From JBBTVP01 sp038063175 (GTDB taxonomy: Bacteria; Patescibacteriota; Minisyncoccia; UBA6257; 1-14-0-10-40-38): 24,041 nucleotides of DNA. The notes beneath the pieces were generated by a model that was not told where the DNA came from, made no database searches, and was given only the letters and a program-made list of their open reading frames with translations. Below are positions 13,222-19,848 of this stretch, piece after piece (position 1 is the first letter of the stretch; every line of letters begins with the position of its first letter). The stretch lies in NCBI GenBank assembly GCA_038063175.1, contig JBBTVP010000019.1, forward strand, positions 1 to 24,041. The letters run 5' to 3'. The translations under genes and the position numbers were made by a program.

Positions 13222-15843
13222 ATGTTCGAATTTGTATCAAAAATATTCAAGTCTGATACGGCGCTACGGAAGGAAGTAGAAAAAGTAAATGCGCTTGAAC
13301 CAGAGCTCACAAAACTTTCTCTTCCCGATCTTCTCGCGGAGAGTGAAAAGCTGAAGAAGGAAATTCGTGATCTCGGGGAATGGGAGAAGCAGAAGGAAGC
13401 ACTCGATCGTGTGCTTCCCCGGGCTTTTGCGATCGTTCGCGAATCCGCGAAGCGCACTTTGAAACAGCGTCACTTTGATGTGCAAATCATGGGAGGCACT
13501 GCGCTCCACGGTGGAGGCATTGTCGAGATGCGAACCGGAGAGGGTAAAACGCTCGTGGGAACGCTCCCGACCTATTTAAATTCACTTGCAGGACGCGGAG
13601 TGCACGTCGTGACGGTAAACGAATACCTCGCAAAACGGGACGCTGTGTGGATGGGTCAGATCTATCACGCGCTCGGGCTCACCGTTGCTTGTCTCGTCCA
13701 CGACGGAGCTTTCGCATACGATCCGCAGTATTCTGGCTTGCCCGCCGAAGCTTTAGCGAAGGAGGGGCGAGTTCCCGATGAACCTCTCCGCGAGGAGAGT
13801 ATGATCGATAAAGAGCGCGATACGACTGGTGCTTTTGCAGTTCAGTCCGAATACCTTCGTCCGATCTCGCGGGCCGAAGCGTACCGTGCAGACATTACCT
13901 ACGGCACGAATCACGAATTTGGATTCGATTACCTTCGTGACAATTTGGTGTATGGGAAAACACAACAGGTCCAGCGTGAACCGCACTTTGCGATTATCGA
14001 CGAGGTGGATTCGATTTTAATTGATGAAGCGAGAACCCCGCTCATCATCTCGGCACCGGATCGGGCTTCGAGCGATGCGTATAAAACGTTCGCACGTGCG
14101 GTTAGCCGTCTCGAGCGGGAAGCGCATTACATTGTTGATGAAAAACTGAAGAGTGTGGATATTACCGAAGCGGGAATCGACCAGATCGAAAAAATGCTCT
14201 CGATAAAGAATATCTATGCTCCGGAAAACCTGCGGCTTGTTCACTACCTCCAGGAGTCACTCCGCGCGAAGGAGCTTTACCTCAAAGACCGTGACTACGT
14301 GGTAAAAAACCCTTCGACGGGCTCAGGGCAGGGGGCGGAGATCATCATCGTCGATCAATTCACGGGGCGACTCATGCTCGGGAGGCGTTACTCGGGAGGA
14401 CTCCACCAGGCAATTGAAGCGAAAGAAAGCGTTTATGTGCGCGAAGAATCTCGGACGTACGCTTCGATTTCTATTCAAAACTACTTCCGGCTCTACCGGA
14501 AACTCGCGGGAATGACTGGAACCGCAGAAACTTCCGCCGAGGAATTCGATAAAGTCTACAAGCTTGAAGTAACCTCCATTCCCACGAATAAACCCATGGT
14601 TCGTGCGGATGCGTCGGACTTGGTCTACAAAACGAAGCAGGGCAAGTACGCGGCAATTGTGGCAGATGTGAAGGAGCGGCACGCGAAGGGTCAGCCGGTT
14701 TTGATCGGAACTGTTTCAATTGAAAAAAATGAAGATCTCTCTCGAGCACTCTCTGCTGCTGGCTTAAAGCACGAAGTTTTGAATGCAAAAAATAACGAAC
14801 GGGAAGGTGCGATCATCGCTCAGGCGGGAAAACCAGGCGGGATCACGGTTGCGACAAACATGGCAGGGCGAGGCGTCGACATTATTCTCGGAGGTAATCC
14901 TGCAACAAAAGAGGAGGCAGAAAAAGTCAGGACGGCAGGAGGTCTCCATGTGATTGGTACCGAGCGGCACGAATCGCGACGCATCGACAACCAGCTCCGC
15001 GGCCGGTCAGGCCGGCAGGGGGATCCTGGCTCTTCGCAATTTTTCCTTTCGCTCGAAGACGACCTCATGCGCATTTTCGGGGGCGATCGCATTAAGCGCC
15101 TCATGGAGACGCTCAAAATGCCGGAAGACATGCCGATCCAGGCGGGGATGGTAAGCCGGGTTATTTCGCAGGCACAGGGCAAAGTTGAGGGAATGAACTT
15201 TGATTCTCGGAAGCACCTTTTGGAGTACGACGATGTGCTGAATAAGCAGCGGCTCGCGATATATCGTAAACGACAGCAGCTGCTTGAAAGTGGAATGTTA
15301 AAAGTGGAAAGTAGAAAAGAAAAATCAGAGAGCGAGAATGTTGAACGTGAAATGGTTGAAAAAAATCAAAACATTTCCCATTCCACATTAACCTTTTCAC
15401 CAACGGTATTGCCTATGGTACTAAGTGCGCTCGACATGTTCTGGATGAATCATCTGGAAAATATGGAAGCGCTCCAGGAGTCTGTTCGTCTCCGCGCATA
15501 CGGGCAGCATGATCCGCTTGTTGAGTACCGACGTGAAGGGCACCTTATGTTTCAGGAAATGCTTCGCGGGTACGAAGAATGGATTCGAGAAAATAGCGAC
15601 AAGTTAAATGTGATCCCGAACAGCTTCGCTACGGGGCGAGCAAGCGACAAGGACGGCAACAAGCAACAAGCAACAAGCGACACGGCGCATCTTTCCATGT
15701 CACCTGTTGCTTCTCAACCTTTTCCTTCGAAAAAAGTTGGCAGAAACGATCCATGCCCGTGCGGAGCGATTAATCCAGAAACCGGACACGTGTATAAGTG
15801 GAAAAAATGTGGAATGGTAGATGCGCCGCACCACAAAAAATAA
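13222..15843 (+). CDS. secA: Preprotein translocase ATPase SecA with repeat-derived inserts
   Basis: Motor ATPase of the Sec export pathway, 873 aa. Seen: Walker A GEGKT (106-110), IIDEVDS (about 257-263), helicase motifs VATNMAGRGVDI and QLRGRSGRQGDPG, the scaffold segment LDMFWMNHLENMEALQ (about 737) and a C-terminal zinc SEC-C motif GRNDPCPCG...KKCG. Three oddities: a 20-bp palindromic repeat is read in frame at 364-371 (PSTGSGQG); residues about 688-736 are low-complexity sequence from heptamer-like DNA repeats, where E. coli has about 110 residues including most of the helical wing domain; and the linker near 812-818 contains (CAACAAG)x3. No Shine-Dalgarno; a TAGAAT (13182-13187) with a weak -35 lies upstream. 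Confidence 0.95.
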   Translation: MFEFVSKIFKSDTALRKEVEKVNALEPELTKLSLPDLLAESEKLKKEIRDLGEWEKQKEALDRVLPRAFAIVRESAKRTLKQRHFDVQIMGGTALHGGGIVEMRTGEGKTLVGTLPTYLNSLAGRGVHVVTVNEYLAKRDAVWMGQIYHALGLTVACLVHDGAFAYDPQYSGLPAEALAKEGRVPDEPLREESMIDKERDTTGAFAVQSEYLRPISRAEAYRADITYGTNHEFGFDYLRDNLVYGKTQQVQREPHFAIIDEVDSILIDEARTPLIISAPDRASSDAYKTFARAVSRLEREAHYIVDEKLKSVDITEAGIDQIEKMLSIKNIYAPENLRLVHYLQESLRAKELYLKDRDYVVKNPSTGSGQGAEIIIVDQFTGRLMLGRRYSGGLHQAIEAKESVYVREESRTYASISIQNYFRLYRKLAGMTGTAETSAEEFDKVYKLEVTSIPTNKPMVRADASDLVYKTKQGKYAAIVADVKERHAKGQPVLIGTVSIEKNEDLSRALSAAGLKHEVLNAKNNEREGAIIAQAGKPGGITVATNMAGRGVDIILGGNPATKEEAEKVRTAGGLHVIGTERHESRRIDNQLRGRSGRQGDPGSSQFFLSLEDDLMRIFGGDRIKRLMETLKMPEDMPIQAGMVSRVISQAQGKVEGMNFDSRKHLLEYDDVLNKQRLAIYRKRQQLLESGMLKVESRKEKSESENVEREMVEKNQNISHSTLTFSPTVLPMVLSALDMFWMNHLENMEALQESVRLRAYGQHDPLVEYRREGHLMFQEMLRGYEEWIRENSDKLNVIPNSFATGRASDKDGNKQQATSDTAHLSMSPVASQPFPSKKVGRNDPCPCGAINPETGHVYKWKKCGMVDAPHHKK
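14310..14329 (+). repeat. 20-bp palindromic repeat inside secA, copy 1
   Basis: CCCTTCGACGGGCTCAGGGC, an imperfect palindrome, read in frame as P-S-T-G-S-G-Q. It matches copy 2 (15851-15870, opposite strand) at 18 of 20 positions. Repeats with the core CCTTCGACAAGCTCAGG are widespread in CPR and other metagenome-derived genomes. Confidence 0.9.
15289..15325 (+). repeat. Degenerate heptamer repeat inside secA
   Basis: Units AGTGGAA, TGTTAAA, AGTGGAA, AGTAGAA, AAGAAAA follow one another at 7-base period. A partly complementary stretch (about 15377-15400, CCATTCCACATTAACCTTTT) lies about 70 bp downstream, so the segment can fold as an imperfect hairpin. It encodes the low-complexity stretch that stands where the helical wing domain should be. 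Confidence 0.7.
15657..15677 (+). repeat. (CAACAAG)x3 tandem heptamer inside secA linker
   Basis: Three exact copies of the 7-mer CAACAAG, flanked by degenerate copies (CAAGCGA, CGACACG). Because 7 is not a multiple of 3, gain or loss of one unit would shift the frame and remove the SEC-C domain. Confidence 0.9.
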
Positions 15844-15850
15844 GAGCGAC

Positions 15851-15870
15851 GCCCTGAGCTTGTCGAAGGG
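15851..15870 (-). repeat. 20-bp palindromic repeat after secA, copy 2
   Basis: Minus strand CCCTTCGACAAGCTCAGGGC, 8 bp after the secA stop. It differs from copy 1 only at the central two bases. It sits between the present secA stop and a leftover SEC-C tail. Confidence 0.9.
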
Positions 15871-15871
15871 C

Positions 15872-15910
15872 GGTAGCGGAAAGAAATACAAGAAGTGCCA
15901 TGGGAAATAA
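15872..15910 (+). pseudogene. Remnant of a second SecA SEC-C tail
   Basis: Read from 15872 the bases encode G-S-G-K-K-Y-K-K-C-H-G-K followed by TAA, which is the canonical end of the SecA zinc-binding tail (CPCGSGKKYKKCHGK). It is in the +1 frame relative to secA and lacks the CPCG half. The palindromic repeat copy 2 lies immediately before it. The likely explanation is that an ancestral tail was cut by the repeat insertion or by a frameshift, while the current gene ends with a different SEC-C variant. Confidence 0.65.
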
Positions 15911-15977
15911 AAAGCCGCGAAGTGTAGCTGAGCATTTGTACAAAGGGCGCATTGCCCCATTACTCAACATTCGCGGC
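15905..15977 (-). terminator. Hairpin plus T tract on the minus strand
   Basis: GCCGCGAA-TGT (minus strand from 15977) pairs with ACA-TTCGCGGC ending at 15914, followed by five T, A, three T. The plus strand has no T run after the stem, so it would not terminate secA efficiently. Confidence 0.5.
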
Positions 15978-16055
15978 AGCCAAACTGTGTCGCTCCCGAG
16001 CAAAGACGTCTCTGCAAGAGAGAAGATTGGGGTTGGCCAGTTTTCCCGCACTAGT
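15905..16055 (-). ncRNA. Putative minus-strand structured RNA
   Basis: A minus-strand extended -10, TGTTATAGT (16070-16062), predicts a start near 16055. About 150 nt later a hairpin (arms 15977-15967 and 15925-15914, 11 bp with one bulge) is followed by TTTTTATTT, an intrinsic terminator on this strand only. Between them: AAACTG/CAGTTT pairing the ends of the 5' part, TCTCT/AGAGA and GCTC/GAGC hairpins, and inside the terminal stem TTTGTACAAA and GGGC/GCCC. No convincing ORF. Not recognised as a known RNA class. It fills the 258-bp gap between secA and the DUF3850 gene. Confidence 0.35.
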
Positions 16056-16101
16056 AAGATTACTATAACAAGAAAATAGATTATAAAAAAGCTGCCCCAT
16101 C

Positions 16102-16368
16102 ATGGCGATTATCAATAAAAAAATCTGGCCGGAATATTTCGATGCAGTAGCTTCAGGAAAGAAAAAGTTTGAGTTGCGTTTGAATGATTTTGAAATTAGT
16201 GAGGGCGATATACTGGTGCTCGAAGAATGGGATCCAAAGACAAAAAAATATACGGGAAGAAAAATTGAAAAGAAGGTATCGTATGTTGGGAAATTTAGAA
16301 TCGATAAACTTTTTTGGTCCGAGGAAGAAGTAAAAGAGAAGGGAATTCAGGTAATATCGCTCGAATAA
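16102..16368 (+). CDS. DUF3850 / ASCH-like domain protein
   Basis: A compact 88-aa protein. The pattern IWPEYFDAVASGKKKFELRLNDFEISEGDILVLEEWDP...YTGRKIEKKVSYVGKF matches DUF3850, a PUA/ASCH-like fold thought to bind RNA or modified nucleotides; its function is not established. The stop TAA is immediately followed by the ATG of the Ham1-family gene, so the two form an operon. Base composition is more AT-rich than secA. Confidence 0.82.
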   Translation: MAIINKKIWPEYFDAVASGKKKFELRLNDFEISEGDILVLEEWDPKTKKYTGRKIEKKVSYVGKFRIDKLFWSEEEVKEKGIQVISLE

Positions 16369-16917
16369 ATGGATAAAATCGATAGGATTACATTCATTAC
16401 CGGGAATGCAGGAAAGGCGAAGTATCTCGCTGATTTTTTTCACATGCCAGTTGACCACGTGGCGCTCGACCTGCCCGAAATTCAGTCGCTTGATCTCGAA
16501 ACAATTGTGCGCGATAAGGCGGCGAGAGCATACGAAGCGGTTGAGAAGTCAGTACTCGTCGAAGACGTATCGCTCTCTTGCGAGGGATTCGGCGGACTTC
16601 CTGGTCCACTCATAAAGTGGTTTCTCGAGGCAGTGGGGCGTGAAGGCATTTGCCGATTTCTCGATGGACGTGATCGGAGTGCGGTCGCCCGTGTTTGTTA
16701 CGCTTTTGCGGATGATAATGGTATTCAAATTTTCACGGGAAGCGTTTCGGGTACTATCGTTGATGTCCCCCGAGGAGAGTCCGGCTTTGGATGGGATCCC
16801 ATTTTCGTTCCTAAAGGTGCAACAAAGACGTTTGCGGAAATGACGCCAGACGAGAAGCACGCTACCTCTATGCGGCGTGAGGCGCTCGAAAAAATGAAGC
16901 AATTTTTTAAAATTTAA
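16369..16917 (+). CDS. rdgB: Ham1/RdgB-type non-canonical purine NTP pyrophosphatase
   Basis: Hydrolyses ITP, dITP or XTP to the monophosphate, keeping deaminated purines out of nucleic acids. Of 182 aa: ITFITGNAGKAKYL (substrate loop, TGN at 11-13), ALDLPEIQ, VEDVSLSCEGFGGLPGPLIKWFL (metal and base pocket; closer to the eukaryotic ITPA wording than to E. coli RdgB), SGFGWDPIFVPKGATKTFAEM and EKHATSMRREAL. All conserved blocks are present. It begins directly at the DUF3850 stop (TAAATG) and is followed by an AT-rich repeat region and the four-helix-bundle cassette. Confidence 0.88.
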   Translation: MDKIDRITFITGNAGKAKYLADFFHMPVDHVALDLPEIQSLDLETIVRDKAARAYEAVEKSVLVEDVSLSCEGFGGLPGPLIKWFLEAVGREGICRFLDGRDRSAVARVCYAFADDNGIQIFTGSVSGTIVDVPRGESGFGWDPIFVPKGATKTFAEMTPDEKHATSMRREALEKMKQFFKI

Positions 16918-16948
16918 AGGTAGAAATAAGAGAATATAAACTACAGCA

Positions 16949-16981
16949 TTTAAATGTTTAAATCTTGGAATATTTAAATAT
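16949..16981. repeat. ATTTAAAT palindromes left of the four-helix-bundle gene
   Basis: The 73-bp gap contains ATTTAAAT, GTTTAAATC and ATATTTAAATAT. The right side of the gene (about 17450-17477) carries ATATTTAAATCC and ATTTAAATCTC, and two more ATTTAA stretches lie inside the gene (about 17253-17282). Such density is not seen elsewhere in the window. Confidence 0.75.
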
Positions 16982-16990
16982 CGTAAAAGT

Positions 16991-17458
16991 ATGGCAACCA
17001 TCGAAAAATTTGAGGACTTGATCTGCTTCCAAAAATCTCGAGAACTTGCGCGTGGAGTATATGATTCTCTGAAAGAATGTCGCGATTTTGGGTTCAAAGA
17101 CCAGATTCAACGTGCGGCAGTTTCTGTGATGAGTAACATCGCCGAGGGGTTCGAGCGTGGAACGCAGCAGGAATTTTTGAATTATCTCTACATCGCGAAA
17201 GGATCTGCGGGTGAGGTGCGCGCGCAGCTTTATGTGGCGCTCGACAACGGATATTTAAATACTGAAAGGTTTATATATTTAAGCGGGCTCGTAGTTGAAT
17301 GTTCGCGGTTGATTCAAAGCTTTGCGGAAAAGGTGAAAGGGGGTGCCGCACGGGGAACGCAATTTAAAGCAATTGCCCGGAAAGACCCAATGAGAGAATT
17401 ATTGAAGCGGGAGGCGCCGGAAGTGTACGAGAAGCGATACGGGAACGATAATATTTAA
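16991..17458 (+). CDS. Four-helix-bundle protein (23S rRNA intervening-sequence family)
   Basis: A 155-aa protein of the TIGR02436/S23 family. Seen: KFEDLICFQKSRELARGVYD, DFGFKDQIQRAAVSVMSNIAEGFERGTQQEFLNYLYIAKGSAGEVRAQL and a long final helix with GLVVECSRLIQSFAEK. Members occur inside 23S rRNA intervening sequences and as free-standing genes, especially in CPR genomes; their role is unknown. The fold is shared with Avd, the accessory protein of DGRs, but this gene is 16 kb from the reverse transcriptase and flanked by its own repeats, so I do not assign it as avd. The C-terminal 40 residues (GAARGTQFKAIARKDPMRELLKREAPEVYEKRYG region) are longer than the usual core. It lies like a cassette between rdgB and the glycosylase gene. 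Confidence 0.85.
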   Translation: MATIEKFEDLICFQKSRELARGVYDSLKECRDFGFKDQIQRAAVSVMSNIAEGFERGTQQEFLNYLYIAKGSAGEVRAQLYVALDNGYLNTERFIYLSGLVVECSRLIQSFAEKVKGGAARGTQFKAIARKDPMRELLKREAPEVYEKRYGNDNI

Positions 17459-17483
17459 ATCCTCACTATTTAAATCTCGCCAC

Positions 17484-18080
17484 ATGCCAAGTCGCACCGA
17501 ACTCCTCCGTACCATTCGCGATGAAATAGTTTCGGGGAAACATCTCCCGCTCTACCTGGAGCGAACAAAAAACAAAGTGTTTCCGGTAATCGGGGAAGGG
17601 AATCACGCGGCGAGTATTATGTTTGTCGGCGAAGCTCCTGGCAAAAACGAAGCAGCGACCGGCAGGCCATTCTGCGGTGCGGCCGGACGTATCCTTGATG
17701 AACTACTGACGTCTGTCGGGATAGATCGGAAAGACGTTTACGTTACAAATATTGTGAAGGATCGCCCTCCGGAAAACAGAGATCCTCTTCCTGACGAAAT
17801 CGAAGCGTACGCACCATTTCTCGACCGGCAGATTGAAATTATCCAGCCGAAAATTATCGCAACACTCGGACGATTTTCTATGCAGTACCTCATGCCGAAA
17901 CTGGGACTCGCTGATGAACTCAAGAGTATCAGCGTAATCCATGGCCGTGTGTTCGAGGGAAAAACATCGTACAGCAAAATCCATCTTGTTCCGCTCTACC
18001 ACCCGGCTGCTGCGCTCTACACAAACTCGCTCCTTGAAACGCTGAAGAAAGATTTTCAGGTACTCAAGAAATTTGTGTAA
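17484..18080 (+). CDS. Family-4-like uracil-DNA glycosylase lacking Fe-S cysteines
   Basis: Base-excision repair enzyme removing uracil from DNA, 198 aa. Seen: motif 1 FVGEAPGKNEAATGRPFCGAAGRILDELL (47-75), VYVTNIVKDRPPENRDPLPDEIEAY (85-109), IATLGRFSMQYL and motif 2 LYHPAAALY (His173). Family 4 enzymes normally carry four cysteines that hold a 4Fe-4S cluster (CxxC near 18-21, KCRPP near 93, EACRP near 109). Here these positions are Gly, Leu, Asp and Tyr by my alignment, and Cys64 is the only cysteine in the protein, so no cluster can form in the usual way. It may be a cluster-free variant or a diverged activity. The next gene starts 10 bp after the stop. Confidence 0.82.
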   Translation: MPSRTELLRTIRDEIVSGKHLPLYLERTKNKVFPVIGEGNHAASIMFVGEAPGKNEAATGRPFCGAAGRILDELLTSVGIDRKDVYVTNIVKDRPPENRDPLPDEIEAYAPFLDRQIEIIQPKIIATLGRFSMQYLMPKLGLADELKSISVIHGRVFEGKTSYSKIHLVPLYHPAAALYTNSLLETLKKDFQVLKKFV

Positions 18081-18090
18081 ACTAAAAACC

Positions 18091-18786
18091 ATGAGTGAAC
18101 TCACATTATCGGAAGAGGCGAAACAGTTGAAGCTCGGGCGATACCGGCATTTCAAGGGCGAAGAATATCAGGTACTTGGCGTTGCCTTCCATAGCGAAAC
18201 GCTCGAAGAAATGGTGGTGTACCGAGCACTTTATGGAAAGCATTCTCTATTCATTCGATCATTCCGGATGTTCACTGAAACCATCGAGCGTGACGGTAAA
18301 AAAATACTCCGGTTCGAATACATCGGGGAAGGGGATGCATTCGTTCCAAAATCGGGTCAGGTAGATTTTACGAATTTACGTTTTCGACCCGCAATAAGTT
18401 GTGTGGTAAAAAACGGCGATAAAATTCTCCTCGTACGGCGGAGTGCAAACATGAACATCTACCCTGGTTTCTGGAACGCGATCGGTGGATATCTCGATGA
18501 CGGAAAAACAATCGAGGAAAAAGTGAAGGAAGAGCTCTGCGAGGAAACGGGGATTACGGAAAAAGATATTATTTCTATCCGTACCGGACCGGCGAGGGAG
18601 ATGGACGAAGAAAAATACCAGAAGACGTGGATTATCCACCCCGTGCTCGTGGAGGTGAATACCGACAAGATAGTTCTCGATTGGGAGGCAGATAGCTACC
18701 GCTGGGTTACCGTCGAAGAGGCGAGGAGAGAAAAAAATGTCGTCCCATCGCTTCCCGGGACGCTCAATGTATTTTTTCCAGTATGA
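18091..18786 (+). CDS. DUF1653-Nudix hydrolase fusion
   Basis: A 231-aa protein with two domains. Residues about 10-70 (LKLGRYRHFKGEEYQVLGVA...EEMVVYRALYG...FIRSFRMFTETI) match DUF1653, usually a free-standing small protein. Residues about 95-228 are a Nudix domain with its box at about 132-155, GGYLDDGKTIEEKVKEELCE then ETGI. Compared with GX5EX7REUXEEXGU the first Glu is Lys and the Arg is Glu, but the metal-binding EExxEE glutamates remain. Nudix enzymes cleave nucleoside diphosphate derivatives; the substrate here is unknown. ATG 18091 was chosen over an in-frame TTG at 18073 that overlaps the preceding gene. It meets the pseudopilin gene tail to tail with a 27-bp gap and no terminator. 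Confidence 0.85.
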   Translation: MSELTLSEEAKQLKLGRYRHFKGEEYQVLGVAFHSETLEEMVVYRALYGKHSLFIRSFRMFTETIERDGKKILRFEYIGEGDAFVPKSGQVDFTNLRFRPAISCVVKNGDKILLVRRSANMNIYPGFWNAIGGYLDDGKTIEEKVKEELCEETGITEKDIISIRTGPAREMDEEKYQKTWIIHPVLVEVNTDKIVLDWEADSYRWVTVEEARREKNVVPSLPGTLNVFFPV

Positions 18787-18813
18787 AAAAAGTCCTCACG
18801 CTTTAGTCTCTCG

Positions 18814-19776
18814 TTAGTTGCAGATGCAGAAAGCACCGGGAGCCGGCGGCACAATGGGTGTGGTACATAAAATATTGCGAAGTAGAAAATCATTTACCGC
18901 AGCCCCGCTGCAATCTGCACCGCATTGAGCGAAGTTATATCCAGTGGTGCAAGTTAATCCGTGTTGGCTACAGATAGCGCTACATGTTTGGTTCATATCG
19001 GTTTGTGCGCCGACTATCATATAGCCGCGATTCGTACCATTGAAATTTCCCGATTGGGAGATATTGCCGCTTACGTTGATATTATTCACAAAGAGATTGT
19101 CCCACGGGTTATTGGGCGCGCCAATGTTATGAGGCGTCGGGAGACCTGCTGGACTTAGGAGATCGCTATCGAACGTTGCGGCAGAAACCCGTCCCACCGC
19201 GGTTTGGAGTATCTTCGAGTAATTTCCACCAGGGGGAGGATTTAGGTAGCTCATAGTGAGCTGGACATCTACGACGTTTCGCGCAGGGTCGTTTGCGGCA
19301 ATTGTGAAAGTGAGACCGACGGGATCCGTATCCGTAGGAACGGTGACTTTGTTTGTGATTAAGCTCGAGATCGAAACGTTTGATTTGCAACTATCAAGAG
19401 TGCTTCCAGTACCTTGCATTACGTAGACAATCCCGTCGCTCAAAAGCGAGATGCACGTCGGGTCTTTTGCAAAATCTTCCATTCGGAGCTTCATGTATGA
19501 AATTTCGATCTCTTGAGTGTCGTTATTGTCACCCTCGAATACGTTTGGGGTTCCTGGGTTATCTTGTCCCACCTCTTCGACAAGACTTGATTCACGTACG
19601 AGCCGCTGGATAGTCTGGAGTACGAAATTTGCTTGGTTTCCCACTTCGGCAAGGGCAATTTCGTGGACTTGCACTCTTGTGCTGGTGGTGAGAATTCCGA
19701 TGAAAAGAACGGAGATCACCGCGAGGATGCCGATGTAAATCAGAAGTTCGATTAAACTGAAGCCGGAACGATTCAT
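18814..19776 (-). CDS. Type IV pilin-like protein with cysteine-rich tail
   Basis: A 320-aa surface or secretion-pilus subunit. The N-terminus MNRSGFSLIELLIYIGILAV is a class III signal with the prepilin peptidase site G/FSLIE and the hydrophobic helix of pseudopilins. A middle beta-rich domain contains PWDNLFVNNINVSGNISQSG, a repeat-like motif also seen in fibre proteins. The final 60 residues hold eight cysteines (in TCSAIC, TCTT, QCGADC, LCTT and FCIC), suggesting four disulfides or a metal site in a tip domain. ATG 19776 fits the signal; an in-frame TTG at 19797 precedes it. TATAAT (19788-19783) ends 6 bases before the ATG, so the mRNA is probably leaderless. Homologues cap or extend type IV pili; this is inferred only from the N-terminus. 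Confidence 0.87.
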   Translation of the reverse strand: MNRSGFSLIELLIYIGILAVISVLFIGILTTSTRVQVHEIALAEVGNQANFVLQTIQRLVRESSLVEEVGQDNPGTPNVFEGDNNDTQEIEISYMKLRMEDFAKDPTCISLLSDGIVYVMQGTGSTLDSCKSNVSISSLITNKVTVPTDTDPVGLTFTIAANDPARNVVDVQLTMSYLNPPPGGNYSKILQTAVGRVSAATFDSDLLSPAGLPTPHNIGAPNNPWDNLFVNNINVSGNISQSGNFNGTNRGYMIVGAQTDMNQTCSAICSQHGLTCTTGYNFAQCGADCSGAAVNDFLLRNILCTTPIVPPAPGAFCICN

Positions 19777-19782
19777 AACTGA

Positions 19783-19791
19783 ATTATACCA
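19783..19791 (-). promoter_or_regulatory. Extended -10 promoter of the pilin gene
   Basis: Minus strand TGGTATAAT (19791-19783), an extended -10 with a perfect hexamer. The expected start base is the A of the ATG at 19776 or next to it. No -35 at normal spacing. Confidence 0.65.
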
Positions 19792-19848
19792 TAACAATGA
19801 TTATGACTATGACAAACTTATTAACTTCAAGCCCTGTAAACTTTTGAG

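Noticed and set aside
15914..15980. tRNA-like fold with 7-bp acceptor-type stem GCCGCGA/TCGCGGC
   Set aside because: No T-arm TTC motif, no D-arm or anticodon arm in the right place; better explained as a minus-strand terminator hairpin.
16991..17458. Four-helix-bundle protein as the Avd partner of the DGR at the left edge
   Set aside because: Sixteen kilobases away, with its own flanking repeats and the wording of the free-standing TIGR02436 family; only the fold is shared.
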